NCBI GenBank assembly: GCA_025453605.1
Contig: JALOPZ010000002.1
Span: 452,631 to 516,630, forward strand
Source: Candidatus Margulisiibacteriota bacterium
GTDB taxonomy: Bacteria > Margulisbacteria > WOR-1 > O2-12-FULL-45-9 > XYB2-FULL-48-7
Reading direction: 5' to 3'
Length of the DNA stretch: 64,000 nucleotides
In this document: in pieces, positions 44,572 to 53,469 of the stretch
Layout: each line of letters opens with the position of its first letter
How positions within the stretch are numbered: position 1 is the first letter of the stretch
Notes under the pieces: model-generated
Told to the model about the DNA's origin: nothing
Database searches by the model: none
The model's input: only the letters and a program-made list of their open reading frames with translations
Position numbers and translations under genes: made by a program

Positions 44572-44991
44572 ATGAGGAAACGAGAGAGAGCCAGACCGGC
44601 TTATATCCCGATCATCGCGACTATTTTGCTGTCCTTATCGCTTATTCCGATCGGTTATCTGGTCATGCCCAAAAGCCTCCCCCACGGCTACCGGGTAGTT
44701 AGCCGGGGAACGATCCTCGCTTCGGCCTATAATTCTCTTCCCGGGCAGACCGACGATTCTCCCTGGATCACCGCTTCCGGTACCCGCTGCCGTGAAGGGG
44801 TCATCGCTTCCAACCATTTTCCGATCGGGACCAAGCTCTATATTGAGGGTTATCGGGGTCGGGTCTTCGTGGTTGAGGACCGGATGAACGCGCGTTACAA
44901 GAAGAAGATCGATATCTGGTTCCGGGAATATAACGATGCCCGCCGGTTCGGCGTCCGCAAGGTTAAATATTACGTCGTTAAGTCGGCTTAA
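44572..44991 (+). CDS. Membrane-anchored 3D-domain protein
   Basis: The 139-residue protein has one N-terminal membrane helix (about 12-32) and a 3D (Asp-Asp-Asp) domain: ASAYNSLPGQTDDSPWITASGTRC, EGVIASNHFPIGTKL, VVEDRMNARYKKKIDIWF. The three aspartates are present. The domain has a double-psi beta-barrel fold and is related to the lytic transglycosylase MltA and to cell-wall proteins such as YocH. A wall-modifying role in the periplasm is likely by family. GATAAT lies 5 bases before the ATG. The stop overlaps the convergent thiC. Confidence 0.82.
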   Translation: MRKRERARPAYIPIIATILLSLSLIPIGYLVMPKSLPHGYRVVSRGTILASAYNSLPGQTDDSPWITASGTRCREGVIASNHFPIGTKLYIEGYRGRVFVVEDRMNARYKKKIDIWFREYNDARRFGVRKVKYYVVKSA

Positions 44992-46253
44992 CCCTTTTTC
45001 AAGGCGACCGAGGAGATCTTCATCGCGCAGAACTCGCCGCACATCGAGCAGACATCGTCGGCTTTTGACTTGCGGCGGCGGTGGATCTGGCGGGCCTTGT
45101 CCGGATCGATCGCCAGTTCGATCTGTTTCCCCCAGTTCAAGGCTTTTCGGGCTTTGGACATCTTTTTATCCCACTCTCTGGCCCCCGGCACCTGCTTGAC
45201 AATATCGGCACAATGGCCGGCGATCCGCGAGGCGATCACCCCTTCTTTAACATCTTCCGCGGTTGGTAAGCCGAGGTGCTCGGTCGGAGTTACGTAGCAG
45301 AGAAAATCAGCCCCCGTCGTCGCCGCCAGTGTTCCGCCGATCGCCGCCGTAATATGATCATAGCCGGGCGCAACGTCGGTCGGGAGCGGGCCGAGAACAT
45401 AAAAGGGCGCGCCGTGGCACAACCGTTTCTCTAGCCGCATCTGTTCGGCGATCTTGTCATAAGGAACATGGCCAGGCCCTTCGATGATGACCTGGACACC
45501 GGCTTTCCAGGCCCGTTTGGTCAGATCACCCAGGATCTTCAGCTCTTCGAGCTGGGCCTGGTCGCCGGCATCGATGATCGAACCGGGCCGCATCCCGTCG
45601 CCGAGCGAGAGAGTAACATCATACCGGGCGGCGATCTCCAGCAGCCAGTCAAAATCCTGAAAGAACGGATTTTCCCGATCATGCTCGATGATCCACTGCA
45701 TCAACGCCGCCCCACCCCGGCTGACCACTTCCATCAGGCGCGGCTGCTGCTTCAGTTTTTCGATCGAGCGGCGGGTAACACCACAGTGGATCGTCATAAA
45801 GTCGACCCCTTCTTTGGCTTGTTCTTCCACCACCGCGAACATCCCGGCCGCCGTCATCTTATTGTCGACCAGCGCCTGGTAGATCGGGACAGTGCCGAGC
45901 GGCCTGGGGCAAGCAGCCAGGATCTTTTTGCGGATCGCCCGGATATCGCCGCCGGTGGAGAGGTCCATCACGGCATCCGTTTTCGCCGCCAGCGCCGCTT
46001 TGAGTTTTTTCAGTTCGTCTTTGACGCTGGGGTAATCGGCCGAGGTCCCGATATTGGCGTTGACCTTGGTCCTTAGGCCGGCGCCGACACCGACGGCTTG
46101 AACGCCTTTGTGTCTGGGATTAAAAGGGATGGCAATTGTCCCGCGTGCTATCCCATCGCGTATCTCTTCCGCTCGACGCCCTTCGTCTCGCGCCACCTGC
46201 TTCATCTGCAAGGTGACGATCCCCTTCAGGGCTGACTGGCGTTGCGTAGCCAT
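44988..46253 (-). CDS. thiC: Phosphomethylpyrimidine synthase ThiC
   Basis: The 421-residue radical SAM enzyme converts AIR to HMP phosphate. The C-terminal cluster motif is CSMCGEFC (CX2CX3C), the form seen in the shorter ThiC type. LSLGDGMRPGSI, EGPGHVPYDKI and LPTDVAPGYDHI are typical. No TPP riboswitch is visible: the gene follows a LOG-family gene by a TAATG overlap and would be transcribed from that gene's promoter. Confidence 0.95.
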   Translation of the reverse strand: MATQRQSALKGIVTLQMKQVARDEGRRAEEIRDGIARGTIAIPFNPRHKGVQAVGVGAGLRTKVNANIGTSADYPSVKDELKKLKAALAAKTDAVMDLSTGGDIRAIRKKILAACPRPLGTVPIYQALVDNKMTAAGMFAVVEEQAKEGVDFMTIHCGVTRRSIEKLKQQPRLMEVVSRGGAALMQWIIEHDRENPFFQDFDWLLEIAARYDVTLSLGDGMRPGSIIDAGDQAQLEELKILGDLTKRAWKAGVQVIIEGPGHVPYDKIAEQMRLEKRLCHGAPFYVLGPLPTDVAPGYDHITAAIGGTLAATTGADFLCYVTPTEHLGLPTAEDVKEGVIASRIAGHCADIVKQVPGAREWDKKMSKARKALNWGKQIELAIDPDKARQIHRRRKSKADDVCSMCGEFCAMKISSVALKKG

Positions 46254-46768
46254 TACTTCTTGAATTCGCTCGGCTCTTCCGGCCTGGCCTCGCGGGCCAG
46301 CTTCAGCGCCAGCGCGACCGCTTCTTTCGGCGTGGTGGTGTAGTGGACATCTTTGACCATCTGACCGTAGTGGTCGATCATCTGCCAGGTCTTGAGCCCG
46401 ACGACCGGGAGCTTGTAACCGAGGGCAAAAGCGATCTCCGACAGCGTCCCGTAATGGCCGCCGACGGCGATCACTACGTGGCCGGTCTTGACGACGAACT
46501 TGTTCCGGGCGTAGCCGACGCCGGTGATGATCGGGTAATCGATGTAAGCGTTCCCTTCTTCCCGCTTGCTCCCGGGGAGGATGCCGATCGTCGTCCCGCC
46601 GGCACTCTTGGCCCCTTTGCAGGAGGCCTCCATCACCCCTTTTAAGCCGCCGCTGACCAGGACCGCGCCCGCTTTAGCGATCTCCGCGCCGACCTCCTCG
46701 GCCAGCTTGTAGATCTCCGGAGAAGAGTTGCTTTCGCCGATCACGGAAATGAATATTTTTTTGTCCAT
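46253..46768 (-). CDS. LOG-family Rossmann protein (TIGR00725-like)
   Basis: The 171-residue protein has the LOG/YvdD-type fold: VIGESNSSPEIYKLAEEVGAEIAKAG, a VSGGLKGVMEASCKGAKSAGG block (PGG-like phosphate loop) and a second VIAVGGHYGTLSEIAFALGY. The motif PGGxGTxxE of cytokinin-activating LOGs is changed to VGGHYGTLSE, as in the TIGR00725 branch, so the substrate is uncertain. It is coupled to thiC. An extended -10 TGGTATAAT ends six bases before the ATG. Confidence 0.8.
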   Translation of the reverse strand: MDKKIFISVIGESNSSPEIYKLAEEVGAEIAKAGAVLVSGGLKGVMEASCKGAKSAGGTTIGILPGSKREEGNAYIDYPIITGVGYARNKFVVKTGHVVIAVGGHYGTLSEIAFALGYKLPVVGLKTWQMIDHYGQMVKDVHYTTTPKEAVALALKLAREARPEEPSEFKK

Positions 46769-46774
46769 GGGGAG

Positions 46775-46783
46775 ATTATACCA
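46775..46783 (-). promoter_or_regulatory. Extended -10 of the LOG-thiC operon
   Basis: TGG-TATAAT on the minus strand (hexamer plus 46775-46780), six bases before the ATG at 46768, with no RBS. Confidence 0.6.
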
Positions 46784-46798
46784 TAAGAGCGTGAGGTG

Positions 46799-46804
46799 TA
46801 TAAT
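46799..46804 (+). promoter_or_regulatory. -10 element of rlmN
   Basis: TATAAT six bases before the ATG at 46811. It lies inside the longer open frame that begins at GTG 46796, which argues that ATG 46811 is the true start and the mRNA is leaderless. Confidence 0.6.
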
Positions 46805-46810
46805 TGGCTG

Positions 46811-47731
46811 ATGAGCGAACTGACCTGGGACGAGATCGCGGCGACCGGCCTCAAGCCGGACAAAGCCAAAGCCTTATTCCGCGCTTACCACCAAAGGTTT
46901 GAATTCGCCCCTCCGCTGAAGGTGGAAAAGGCGGAGGGAGAGGCCAACGTGGAAAAAGTCCGCTTCCGCCTGGCGGACGGTCTGGCCATCGAAGCGGTTT
47001 TTATGGACCACGGACCGGACAAGAAATTCGTCTGCGTCTCCTCCCAGGTCGGCTGTCCGATCGGCTGCCGCTTTTGCGCCACCGGGCAGATGGGCTTCAA
47101 ACGGAACCTGACGGTCAGCGAGATCATCTCCCAGGTCTATCATTTTGCCGGAAAGCAAAAGATAACCAATCTGGTTTTCATGGGGATGGGAGAACCCTTC
47201 CTCAATTATGACCGGGTGCTGAAAGCGGTGACGCTGCTTAACAGCGAGCTCGGCCAGAACATCGCCAGCCGCAAGATCGTCGTTTCGACAGTTGGAATCG
47301 TCACCGGCATCAGGCAGTTCGCCGGTGAGCGGCAAAAACTGAAGCTCGCCTGGTCGTTGGCGGCGCCCAGCGATGAACTCCGTCAGCGGCTGGTCCCCTA
47401 TCCCGCCTTGCCGACCATCGAGGAAACGATCAAAGCCATAACGGCCTATCAGCAAAAGACCAAACAGCGGGTGACGATCGAGTATGTCCTGCTTAAAGGA
47501 GTTAATGATAGCGAGGCTGACTTACACGAACTTGACCGTTTGGCCCGGCAGATCGACAGTCATATAAACCTGATCGAATACAATCCGTCGCCGGGGCTTT
47601 CTTTTGCCCCTGGGGACACCGACCGGGCCAGGTTGGCGCTTAAAAAGTTAAAGGCGAACGTGACCGTGCGCAGAAGCCTGGGCAAAACTATCACCGCTGG
47701 CTGCGGGCAACTGGCGACCCAACCAGATTAA
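46811..47731 (+). CDS. rlmN: RlmN-type radical SAM methyltransferase, short form
   Basis: RlmN methylates A2503 of 23S rRNA and A37 of some tRNAs. The 306-residue protein has CPIGCRFCATGQMGFKRNL (CxxxCxxC), FMGMGEPFLNYD, VSTVGIVTGI and, at the end, TAGCGQL with the methyl-carrying Cys. About 75 residues precede the cluster motif, some 40 fewer than in Escherichia coli RlmN, so the N-terminal accessory domain is reduced. The start is ATG 46811 because the GTG 15 bp upstream would lie 5' of the predicted transcription start. Confidence 0.9.
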   Translation: MSELTWDEIAATGLKPDKAKALFRAYHQRFEFAPPLKVEKAEGEANVEKVRFRLADGLAIEAVFMDHGPDKKFVCVSSQVGCPIGCRFCATGQMGFKRNLTVSEIISQVYHFAGKQKITNLVFMGMGEPFLNYDRVLKAVTLLNSELGQNIASRKIVVSTVGIVTGIRQFAGERQKLKLAWSLAAPSDELRQRLVPYPALPTIEETIKAITAYQQKTKQRVTIEYVLLKGVNDSEADLHELDRLARQIDSHINLIEYNPSPGLSFAPGDTDRARLALKKLKANVTVRRSLGKTITAGCGQLATQPD

Positions 47732-48638
47732 ACTCTCTCTTCCGCCTGGCTTCCAGACTGCGCCGGAGGAGCGCTTCTAAGGCGACCGGATCGGTATTCC
47801 GCAATTTCAGCGCTTTGTCGATCAGCGCCAGATAAGTTTCTCTGAGCGGGAAACCGTAGATCGAATAACTCATCGCCAGCTTATTAGCAATACCGCAGAT
47901 CTTGCCCAAACGGAGAGGAGTCCCGGCACAAGTCAGAACATACGACCAGGCCAGCGGCAACGGCAGCGGGTGGACCCTGACGAGTCGTTTAGCGAACGCC
48001 ACTTTCTCCTCAAGCATGAATTCCCACCGCGGATATCTTTTCATAAAAGCGTAGACCTGGCGCAAAGTAACCCCAGCCTCCTGATAGCGCTCAACCACAA
48101 CTTGCGCGATCGCTTTTCTGTTACCCGGTTCTCCCGGCAGGGGTTCTTTCGGAATCCGCGGTGGTTTCGGCTCCGGTCTAGGTTCGGGTTCCGGCTCGGG
48201 AATGACCGGTGGCGGCGTAACCGGTGGCGGCACGATCGGTACGGTGACGATAGTTTGAGGGCGCGGGTTTGCTTGAACCGCCCCCAGCTTGATGATCTTT
48301 TCAACCTCGACCTCATCTACCCTGGTCACGATCCGCTCCGCTCCCTGATAGCTCTCGACCAGGACGAACGCCAGACGGGATCTGACCATGCCGTGTTCCA
48401 GCCGGGCGGCAACCGCTAACGACACCTTGTCCTGATCGATCAGTCCGGTCGCCAGGACCATGATGGTCGGTTTATCTTTAAAGCTGTCGGTCGACAGGGA
48501 GTGCAGGCGGTTCGCGCACTCCGGGCGTTCGAATAATTTGGCCGGAAAAGCAATGGTCCGATGCAGGCCGATCAGTGTCTGCACATTGATCGGCAAGTTC
48601 CCGCGGGCGGTGATCGATCTGACTTCAGGGAGCGGCAT
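47691..48638 (-). CDS. Unrecognised protein with Pro/Glu-rich linker
   Basis: The 315-residue protein has an N-terminal alpha/beta-looking part (about 1-130, with a hydrophobic TIMVLATGLID strand), a Pro/Glu/Arg linker (about 145-180) and a helical C-terminal part (about 185-315). No signal peptide or known motif is evident. I start at the ATG at 48638; an open TTG start exists 39 bp upstream. The gene overlaps the 3' end of rlmN by 41 bp (convergent). The linker suggests two separately folded domains. Function unknown. Confidence 0.5.
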   Translation of the reverse strand: MPLPEVRSITARGNLPINVQTLIGLHRTIAFPAKLFERPECANRLHSLSTDSFKDKPTIMVLATGLIDQDKVSLAVAARLEHGMVRSRLAFVLVESYQGAERIVTRVDEVEVEKIIKLGAVQANPRPQTIVTVPIVPPPVTPPPVIPEPEPEPRPEPKPPRIPKEPLPGEPGNRKAIAQVVVERYQEAGVTLRQVYAFMKRYPRWEFMLEEKVAFAKRLVRVHPLPLPLAWSYVLTCAGTPLRLGKICGIANKLAMSYSIYGFPLRETYLALIDKALKLRNTDPVALEALLRRSLEARRKREFNLVGSPVARSQR

Positions 48639-48699
48639 GTAACTTTTTCTCCGAATTCGTCCAGAAATTTCAGCCAAACTGGCCGGTCGGGACGGTTTA

Positions 48700-48708
48700 T
48701 GCTAAAAT
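48700..48708 (+). promoter_or_regulatory. Extended -10 of leuC
   Basis: TGC-TAAAAT (hexamer 48703-48708), six bases before the ATG at 48715. There is no room for a leucine leader peptide or T-box. Confidence 0.65.
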
Positions 48709-48714
48709 AAGCCC

Positions 48715-49974
48715 ATGGCACAGACGATCTCCCAGAAAATCCTCGCCAAACACGCCGGGCTCAAGTCGGTTGAACCGGGCCAGCTGATCAGCTGTAAGGT
48801 CGATCTTGTCCTGGGGAACGACATCACCGCCCCGCCGGCCATTAAAGAATTCGAAAAAATCGGGGTCAGCAAGGTTTTTGATAAAAAGAAGATCTATCTG
48901 GTCCCCGACCACTTCACCCCGGCCAAAGATATCAAATCGGCCGAGCAAGTGAAGATGATGCGGCACTTTGCCCAGAAGTACGGGATCGTCAACTTCTTTG
49001 AGATCGGCTGCATGGGGGTTGAACACGCTCTCCTGCCGGAGATGGGAGCGATCAAACCGGGCGATCTGATCATCGGCGCCGATTCCCACACCTGCACCTA
49101 CGGCGCCCTCGGCGCCTTTTCAACCGGCGTCGGGTCAACCGATATGGCGGCCGGGATGGCGACCGGCGAAGTCTGGTTCAAGGTGCCGGAACAGCTCAAG
49201 TTCGTTTATCACGGCAAACTGCCTAAATGGGTGGAAGCCAAAGACCTGATCCTCTATACCATCGGCCAGATCGGGGTCGACGGCGCCCGCTATATGTCGA
49301 TGGAGTTCACCGGTCCGGCGATCGACACTCTCTCCGTTGAGGGTCGTTTGACCATGGCGAACATGGCGATCGAAGCCGGCGGCAAGAACGGGATCTTTGC
49401 GGTCGACGCCAAGACCGAGGCGTACCTCAAGAAAGTCAAAGCGGGCAAAGGGCTCGTCTACCGGTCCGACGCTGACGCGGAATATAAAGAAATTTACGAA
49501 TGGGATATTTCTAAGATCGAGCCGCAGGTCTCCTTCCCTCATCTGCCGAGCAACACCAAACCGGTCAGCCAATGCGGCAGTGTCAAGATCGACCAGTCGG
49601 TCATCGGCTCGTGCACCAACGGCCGGATCGAAGATATGCGGGTCGCCGCCAAGATCTTAAAGGGGAAGAAAGTCAACAAAGCGGTCCGCCTTATTATTTT
49701 ACCGGCCACGCAAAAGATCGAACTGCAGATGATGAAAGAAGGTTTGACCGAGATCTTCATCAAAGCCGGCGCGGCGGTTTCGACCCCGACCTGCGGCCCC
49801 TGCCTCGGCGGGCACATGGGGATCCTGGCGGAAGGAGAACGGTCGATCGCCACGACCAACCGCAACTTCGTCGGCCGAATGGGTCATCCGAAATCTGAGG
49901 TCTATCTCTCCAACGTGGCGGTGGCGGCAGCGAGCGCGGTGGCCGGCCGGATCGTCAGCCCCGCCGCTCTTTAA
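48715..49974 (+). CDS. leuC: 3-isopropylmalate dehydratase large subunit
   Basis: The 419-residue aconitase-family subunit of the compact (HacA-like) type isomerises isopropylmalate in leucine synthesis. It has [23 protein letters not shown] and Fe-S cysteines in GSCTNGR and [13 protein letters not shown]. Homoaconitase activity cannot be excluded from sequence alone. The small subunit leuD lies 1.9 kb downstream, separated by two unrelated genes. The ATG at 48715 has no RBS and follows a -10 by six bases. Confidence 0.92.
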   Translation: MAQTISQKILAKHAGLKSVEPGQLISCKVDLVLGNDITAPPAIKEFEKIGVSKVFDKKKIYLVPDHFTPAKDIKSAEQVKMMRHFAQKYGIVNFFEIGCMGVEHALLPEMGAIKPGDLIIGADSHTCTYGALGAFSTGVGSTDMAAGMATGEVWFKVPEQLKFVYHGKLPKWVEAKDLILYTIGQIGVDGARYMSMEFTGPAIDTLSVEGRLTMANMAIEAGGKNGIFAVDAKTEAYLKKVKAGKGLVYRSDADAEYKEIYEWDISKIEPQVSFPHLPSNTKPVSQCGSVKIDQSVIGSCTNGRIEDMRVAAKILKGKKVNKAVRLIILPATQKIELQMMKEGLTEIFIKAGAAVSTPTCGPCLGGHMGILAEGERSIATTNRNFVGRMGHPKSEVYLSNVAVAAASAVAGRIVSPAAL

Positions 49975-50624
49975 CTCTCTAGTTTCCGCAGCAGATCGAA
50001 GAACACCCACTGTTCAAAGGAAAAAGCCGGTGGGATTTTCTCGCCCCAGGGAGCCAATTTGGCCTGATATTCGACATACCTTTCCTGTAACAGCGCCACC
50101 AGGCATGGTAAAGCCAGCACGACCTGCGCTCTGTCGGCCAATCCGGTCACGCCCGGATTATTGATCACCAGTGAAAAGAAAGGGATCAGCTGGCGGTCGT
50201 TGTGCCCCGCCTGGCGCGCCCAGGCGAGCGCGGCTCCGATCGCCTTCACCAGCGCTATGGCTTGGGCAGGCTGCCCGGCGATGATCTGACCGACCTGCCC
50301 GACAAATTCTTCGTTCCGGCCGAACCAGGCAGAGGCCTGTTCCCGGTTATTCTCCGGTGAAATATGGAGGACAAACGCCACCAGTTTATTCTGCTCGTTG
50401 ATAAGATAGCCTTCCCGAAAAGCGGGGAGATACATCAGCGACTCGGGCCTGATCTGCTGGTCGCGCAAGACGCGGCGCAGCTCATTTTCCCCTTGCTCTA
50501 CCCGCGGATCGACCAGCAGCCCAAGTTGGTACCCTACCCGCCGGGCTGTCCGGCTAAGATAGGCAGTGGTCACCGGCCAGAGTTTTGACGCGACGGTTTT
50601 TCCGACAGTTACCATAACAAGCAT
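49971..50624 (-). CDS. Unrecognised protein between leuC and leuD
   Basis: The 217-residue protein appears soluble and mostly helical ([33 protein letters not shown]), with a possible N-terminal alpha/beta part. There is no signal peptide and no motif I recognise. The stop codon overlaps the leuC stop (convergent). A second ATG at 50615 follows a TATATG hexamer by six bases and may be the real start. The base composition matches the genome, so it is not obviously acquired. Confidence 0.5.
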   Translation of the reverse strand: MLVMVTVGKTVASKLWPVTTAYLSRTARRVGYQLGLLVDPRVEQGENELRRVLRDQQIRPESLMYLPAFREGYLINEQNKLVAFVLHISPENNREQASAWFGRNEEFVGQVGQIIAGQPAQAIALVKAIGAALAWARQAGHNDRQLIPFFSLVINNPGVTGLADRAQVVLALPCLVALLQERYVEYQAKLAPWGEKIPPAFSFEQWVFFDLLRKLES

Positions 50625-50702
50625 ATATCCGGCCTTAACGGATGTAATTTCAGTTAAGTTGAAATAGCCGGCCGTTTTTACCGATAATAACTGTGAATAG
50701 CT

Positions 50703-51845
50703 ATGACTATCGGTAAACTGGAAGTATTGCGCCTGGCCGGCATCAAAACGCTCTTTAAACTAAAAATTCCGCAAGCGGTGATGAGAGTCACGAGCGCGGC
50801 TCACTTTTCTGCCTCGCTGATCCACCGTTTCAGCCTGGGGACGAACCTGAAATCAGGGGAGATAAAAGACCGTCTGTCCGGGATCCACAATTTTGCCGAT
50901 TGGTCAGACATTTTAAGCAGCCAGGCAAAAGAGCTGGAAACCGCCGGGACCATTCTCCTGCAAGCGGGTAAAAGTCGGGAACATGAGGCCGCTAAAAAGC
51001 TGGTGCAAGCCGCGCTCTTTTACCATTACGCCCAGTTGCTCGGCTGTCAAAACCTGGCCGACAGACTTGAGCTGCAAACAAAAACCTATCAACTCTTCCA
51101 AACAGCCGCACCGCACCTGACCAATGCGCCCCGGCGGATCGAGATCCCGTTCGGCCCGGTCACTTTACCCGGCTACCTTTCGGTCCCCCGAAAGCAGGCC
51201 AAAGCACTGGTCATTTTTGTAAACGGCGCTAACACGGTCAAAGAAGAGTTCTACCGTCTGAGCCGGGTTTTTCTGCACCGGGGTTACGCGACGCTGATCT
51301 TTGACGATCCCGGTTCGGGAGAAGCCTGGCCGCGCCTCAAGGGAACGGACCGTCAGGGCGCCCTGGCCAAAGCGATCATGGACTATTTGCAGGGTAACTA
51401 CCCTGCGCTCCCTCCCCGGACCGTGCTGTTCGGCGTCAGCCTGGGAGGGATGAAAGCGATCCTCATGGCAGCGGCCGAACCGCGGATCTCAGGGGTCGTC
51501 TCCGTTTCTCCCCCCTTCAACGCCGAAAAATACTTCAACTATCTGAGCCCGCTGATCAGGGAAGAGCTCGACCTCTATTTCGGCTATCCGGCAGCCGGGC
51601 AGCTGCAAGCGCTGGTCGAGCGGACATCTCTCGACACTATTGCCGGACAGGTCAAGGTCCCGGTTTTCGTCGCAGCTGGCCGGAAAGATACTGTTCTCCC
51701 CTATCGTGAAGCGGAGCGGCTCTTTGCCGAACTCCCCCCCAATCCGCACCACCAGAAAATGGTTTATGAGGCCGGGCATATCTGCCTGAGCCGCTTCAGT
51801 GAGCTGCTTAACGATGTGCTGGCCTGGCTGCCGAAAATCTGCTAA
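50703..51845 (+). CDS. Alpha/beta hydrolase, FrsA-like
   Basis: The 380-residue protein has a helical N-terminal domain (about 1-140) and a C-terminal alpha/beta-hydrolase domain. The nucleophile is in FGVSLGGMKAIL (Ser near 245), the acid is probably the Asp of GRKDTVLP and the His is in EAGHIC. The helical cap before the core resembles FrsA/YbeY-unrelated esterases and the 2,6-dihydroxy-pseudo-oxynicotine hydrolase group, which cleave C-C or ester bonds. The substrate is unknown. It is 9 bp upstream of leuD, whose -10 overlaps its stop. Confidence 0.75.
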   Translation: MTIGKLEVLRLAGIKTLFKLKIPQAVMRVTSAAHFSASLIHRFSLGTNLKSGEIKDRLSGIHNFADWSDILSSQAKELETAGTILLQAGKSREHEAAKKLVQAALFYHYAQLLGCQNLADRLELQTKTYQLFQTAAPHLTNAPRRIEIPFGPVTLPGYLSVPRKQAKALVIFVNGANTVKEEFYRLSRVFLHRGYATLIFDDPGSGEAWPRLKGTDRQGALAKAIMDYLQGNYPALPPRTVLFGVSLGGMKAILMAAAEPRISGVVSVSPPFNAEKYFNYLSPLIREELDLYFGYPAAGQLQALVERTSLDTIAGQVKVPVFVAAGRKDTVLPYREAERLFAELPPNPHHQKMVYEAGHICLSRFSELLNDVLAWLPKIC

Positions 51846-51848
51846 AAT
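51840..51848 (+). promoter_or_regulatory. Extended -10 of leuD
   Basis: TGC-TAAAAT (hexamer 51843-51848) overlaps the stop of the hydrolase gene and lies six bases before the ATG at 51855. It is identical in layout to the leuC promoter. Confidence 0.65.
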
Positions 51849-51854
51849 CATCCC

Positions 51855-52340
51855 ATGAAAGGCAAGGCTTGGAAATTCGGCAACAATATCGATACCGACC
51901 TGATCATCCCGGCCCGGTATCTTAATACCTCTGACCCGGCTGAGTTGGCTAAATACGCGATGATGGATGCCGACGCGGAATGGGTCGATAAGATGAACAA
52001 AGGGGACTTTATCGTCGCCGGCGATAACTTTGGCTGCGGTTCGTCCCGCGAGCACGCCCCGGTCGCTCTCAAGGCGGCTGGCGTCTCCGCCATCATCGCC
52101 AAGTCGTTCGCCCGGATCTTTTACCGCAATTCGATCAACATCGGCCTGCCGATCCTGGAAGCGCCCCAGGCGGCGGAAGAGATCAAAGAAGGCGATGAGG
52201 TCGAGGTTGATATCGCCGCCGGGGAGATCAAGAACTTAACGAGCGGCAAATCCTACAAAGCGCAGCCGTTCCCCGAATTCATGCAAAAGATCGTCGATCG
52301 CGGCGGTCTGATCAATTATCTGAAAAGCCGGACTAAATAG
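51855..52340 (+). CDS. leuD: 3-isopropylmalate dehydratase small subunit
   Basis: The 161-residue swivel domain partner of LeuC has the typical GNNIDTDLIIPARYL, GDNFGCGSSREHAPVALKAAG and AKSFARIFYRNSINIGLPIL. Its length fits the compact HacB/LeuD type, matching the compact LeuC. Its 3' end overlaps the convergent leuB by 8 bp. Confidence 0.94.
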   Translation: MKGKAWKFGNNIDTDLIIPARYLNTSDPAELAKYAMMDADAEWVDKMNKGDFIVAGDNFGCGSSREHAPVALKAAGVSAIIAKSFARIFYRNSINIGLPILEAPQAAEEIKEGDEVEVDIAAGEIKNLTSGKSYKAQPFPEFMQKIVDRGGLINYLKSRTK

Positions 52341-53391
52341 CCTTCGCGACCGTATCCCCGACCTCAGTGGTCGACATCCCCATCTTGCCGGCGGACATCG
52401 ACTTCATCTGGGTGCAGGCGTAGCGGATCCCCTTTTCGACGTCGGCCGCCGCTTTATCTTCCCCGATATTCTCGAGAAGCATCTGCAGGGCGCCGATCGC
52501 CGCCAGCGGGTTGATCACGTTCTGGCCGGTGTATTTCGGAGCTGAGCCGCCGATCGGCTCGAACATCGAGACCCCCTTAGGATTGATATTGCCGCCGGCC
52601 GCGATCCCCATCCCCCCCTGGATCATGGCGCCCAGGTCAGTGATGATGTCGCCGAACATGTTGTCGGTGACAATAACGTCGAACCACTCCGGGTTCTTGA
52701 CGAACCACATGCAAGTGGCGTCAACGTGGGAGTATTCCCGCTTGATGCCGGGGAAATCTTTCTGGCCGATCTCGTGGAAGGCCCGCTCCCAGAGGTCCCA
52801 GGCGTAGGTCAGGACATTGGTCTTACCAACCAGGGTCAACTGTTTCCGTTTGTTCCGTTTCTGGGTGTATTCAAACGCGTAGCGCAGGCACCGCTCCACC
52901 CCTTTGCGGGTGTTAACGGAAACCTGGGTCGCGACCTCATCGGGTGAACCCTTTTTCAGGTAGCCGCCGGTACCGACATACAGCCCTTCGGTATTCTCGC
53001 GGACGACGACAAAATCGATCTGCTCCGGACCTTTATCCTTGACCGGGGTCCAAACGTTCGGGTAGAGGATGACCGGGCGGAGATTGATGTATTGGTCAAG
53101 CGCGAACCGGAGCTTTAAGAGGACGCCGTGTTCGATGATCCCCGGTTTGACCGCCGGATCGCCGACCGCGCCCAGATAGATCGCCTCGTAGGTCTTGAGT
53201 TCTTCAACGTCTTTGTCTTCGACCAACTTGCCAGTCTTGAGGTAACGCTGACCGGTGAAGTCAAAATCCTTCAGCTCGTACTCAAAGTTATGCTTCTTAG
53301 CGACCACTTTGAGGACCTTTAATCCCTCCGCGACGACCTCCGGCCCTGTCCCGTCCCCGCCGATAACCGCGATCTTATGTTTCTTTGTCAT
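52333..53391 (-). CDS. leuB: 3-isopropylmalate / isocitrate dehydrogenase family, probably LeuB
   Basis: The 352-residue decarboxylating dehydrogenase has GGDGTGPEV at the N-terminus, the substrate-binding RENTEGLYVG, DVIVTDNMFGDIITDL (metal-binding Asp residues) and the nucleotide-binding GGSAPKYTGQNVINP. Isopropylmalate, isocitrate and homoisocitrate enzymes of this family look alike; the neighbouring leuC and leuD favour LeuB. AAGGGGT precedes the ATG at 53391, and the 5' end of its mRNA should form a strong hairpin. Confidence 0.85.
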   Translation of the reverse strand: MTKKHKIAVIGGDGTGPEVVAEGLKVLKVVAKKHNFEYELKDFDFTGQRYLKTGKLVEDKDVEELKTYEAIYLGAVGDPAVKPGIIEHGVLLKLRFALDQYINLRPVILYPNVWTPVKDKGPEQIDFVVVRENTEGLYVGTGGYLKKGSPDEVATQVSVNTRKGVERCLRYAFEYTQKRNKRKQLTLVGKTNVLTYAWDLWERAFHEIGQKDFPGIKREYSHVDATCMWFVKNPEWFDVIVTDNMFGDIITDLGAMIQGGMGIAAGGNINPKGVSMFEPIGGSAPKYTGQNVINPLAAIGALQMLLENIGEDKAAADVEKGIRYACTQMKSMSAGKMGMSTTEVGDTVAKAI

Positions 53392-53410
53392 GGTAATTAC
53401 CCCTTTCGTG

Positions 53411-53458
53411 CTGGAAACCGGCGAATAAACTTCGCGGTTTCCAGAGATAATTATAGCA
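53411..53458 (-). promoter_or_regulatory. leuB promoter and 5' hairpin
   Basis: An extended -10 TGC-TATAAT (hexamer plus 53450-53455) is followed by a perfect 10-bp stem, CTGGAAACCG/CGGTTTCCAG (53411-53420 and 53435-53444), with a 14-base loop. The transcript should start right at the stem. The RBS and ATG follow 15-20 bases downstream. Confidence 0.65.
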
Positions 53459-53469
53459 GAAAATAATGG

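Noticed and set aside
46160..46195. CCTTCGT-like heptamer in thiC
   Set aside because: The units are poorly matched and the encoded residues fit normal ThiC sequence without extra length, so chance is likely.
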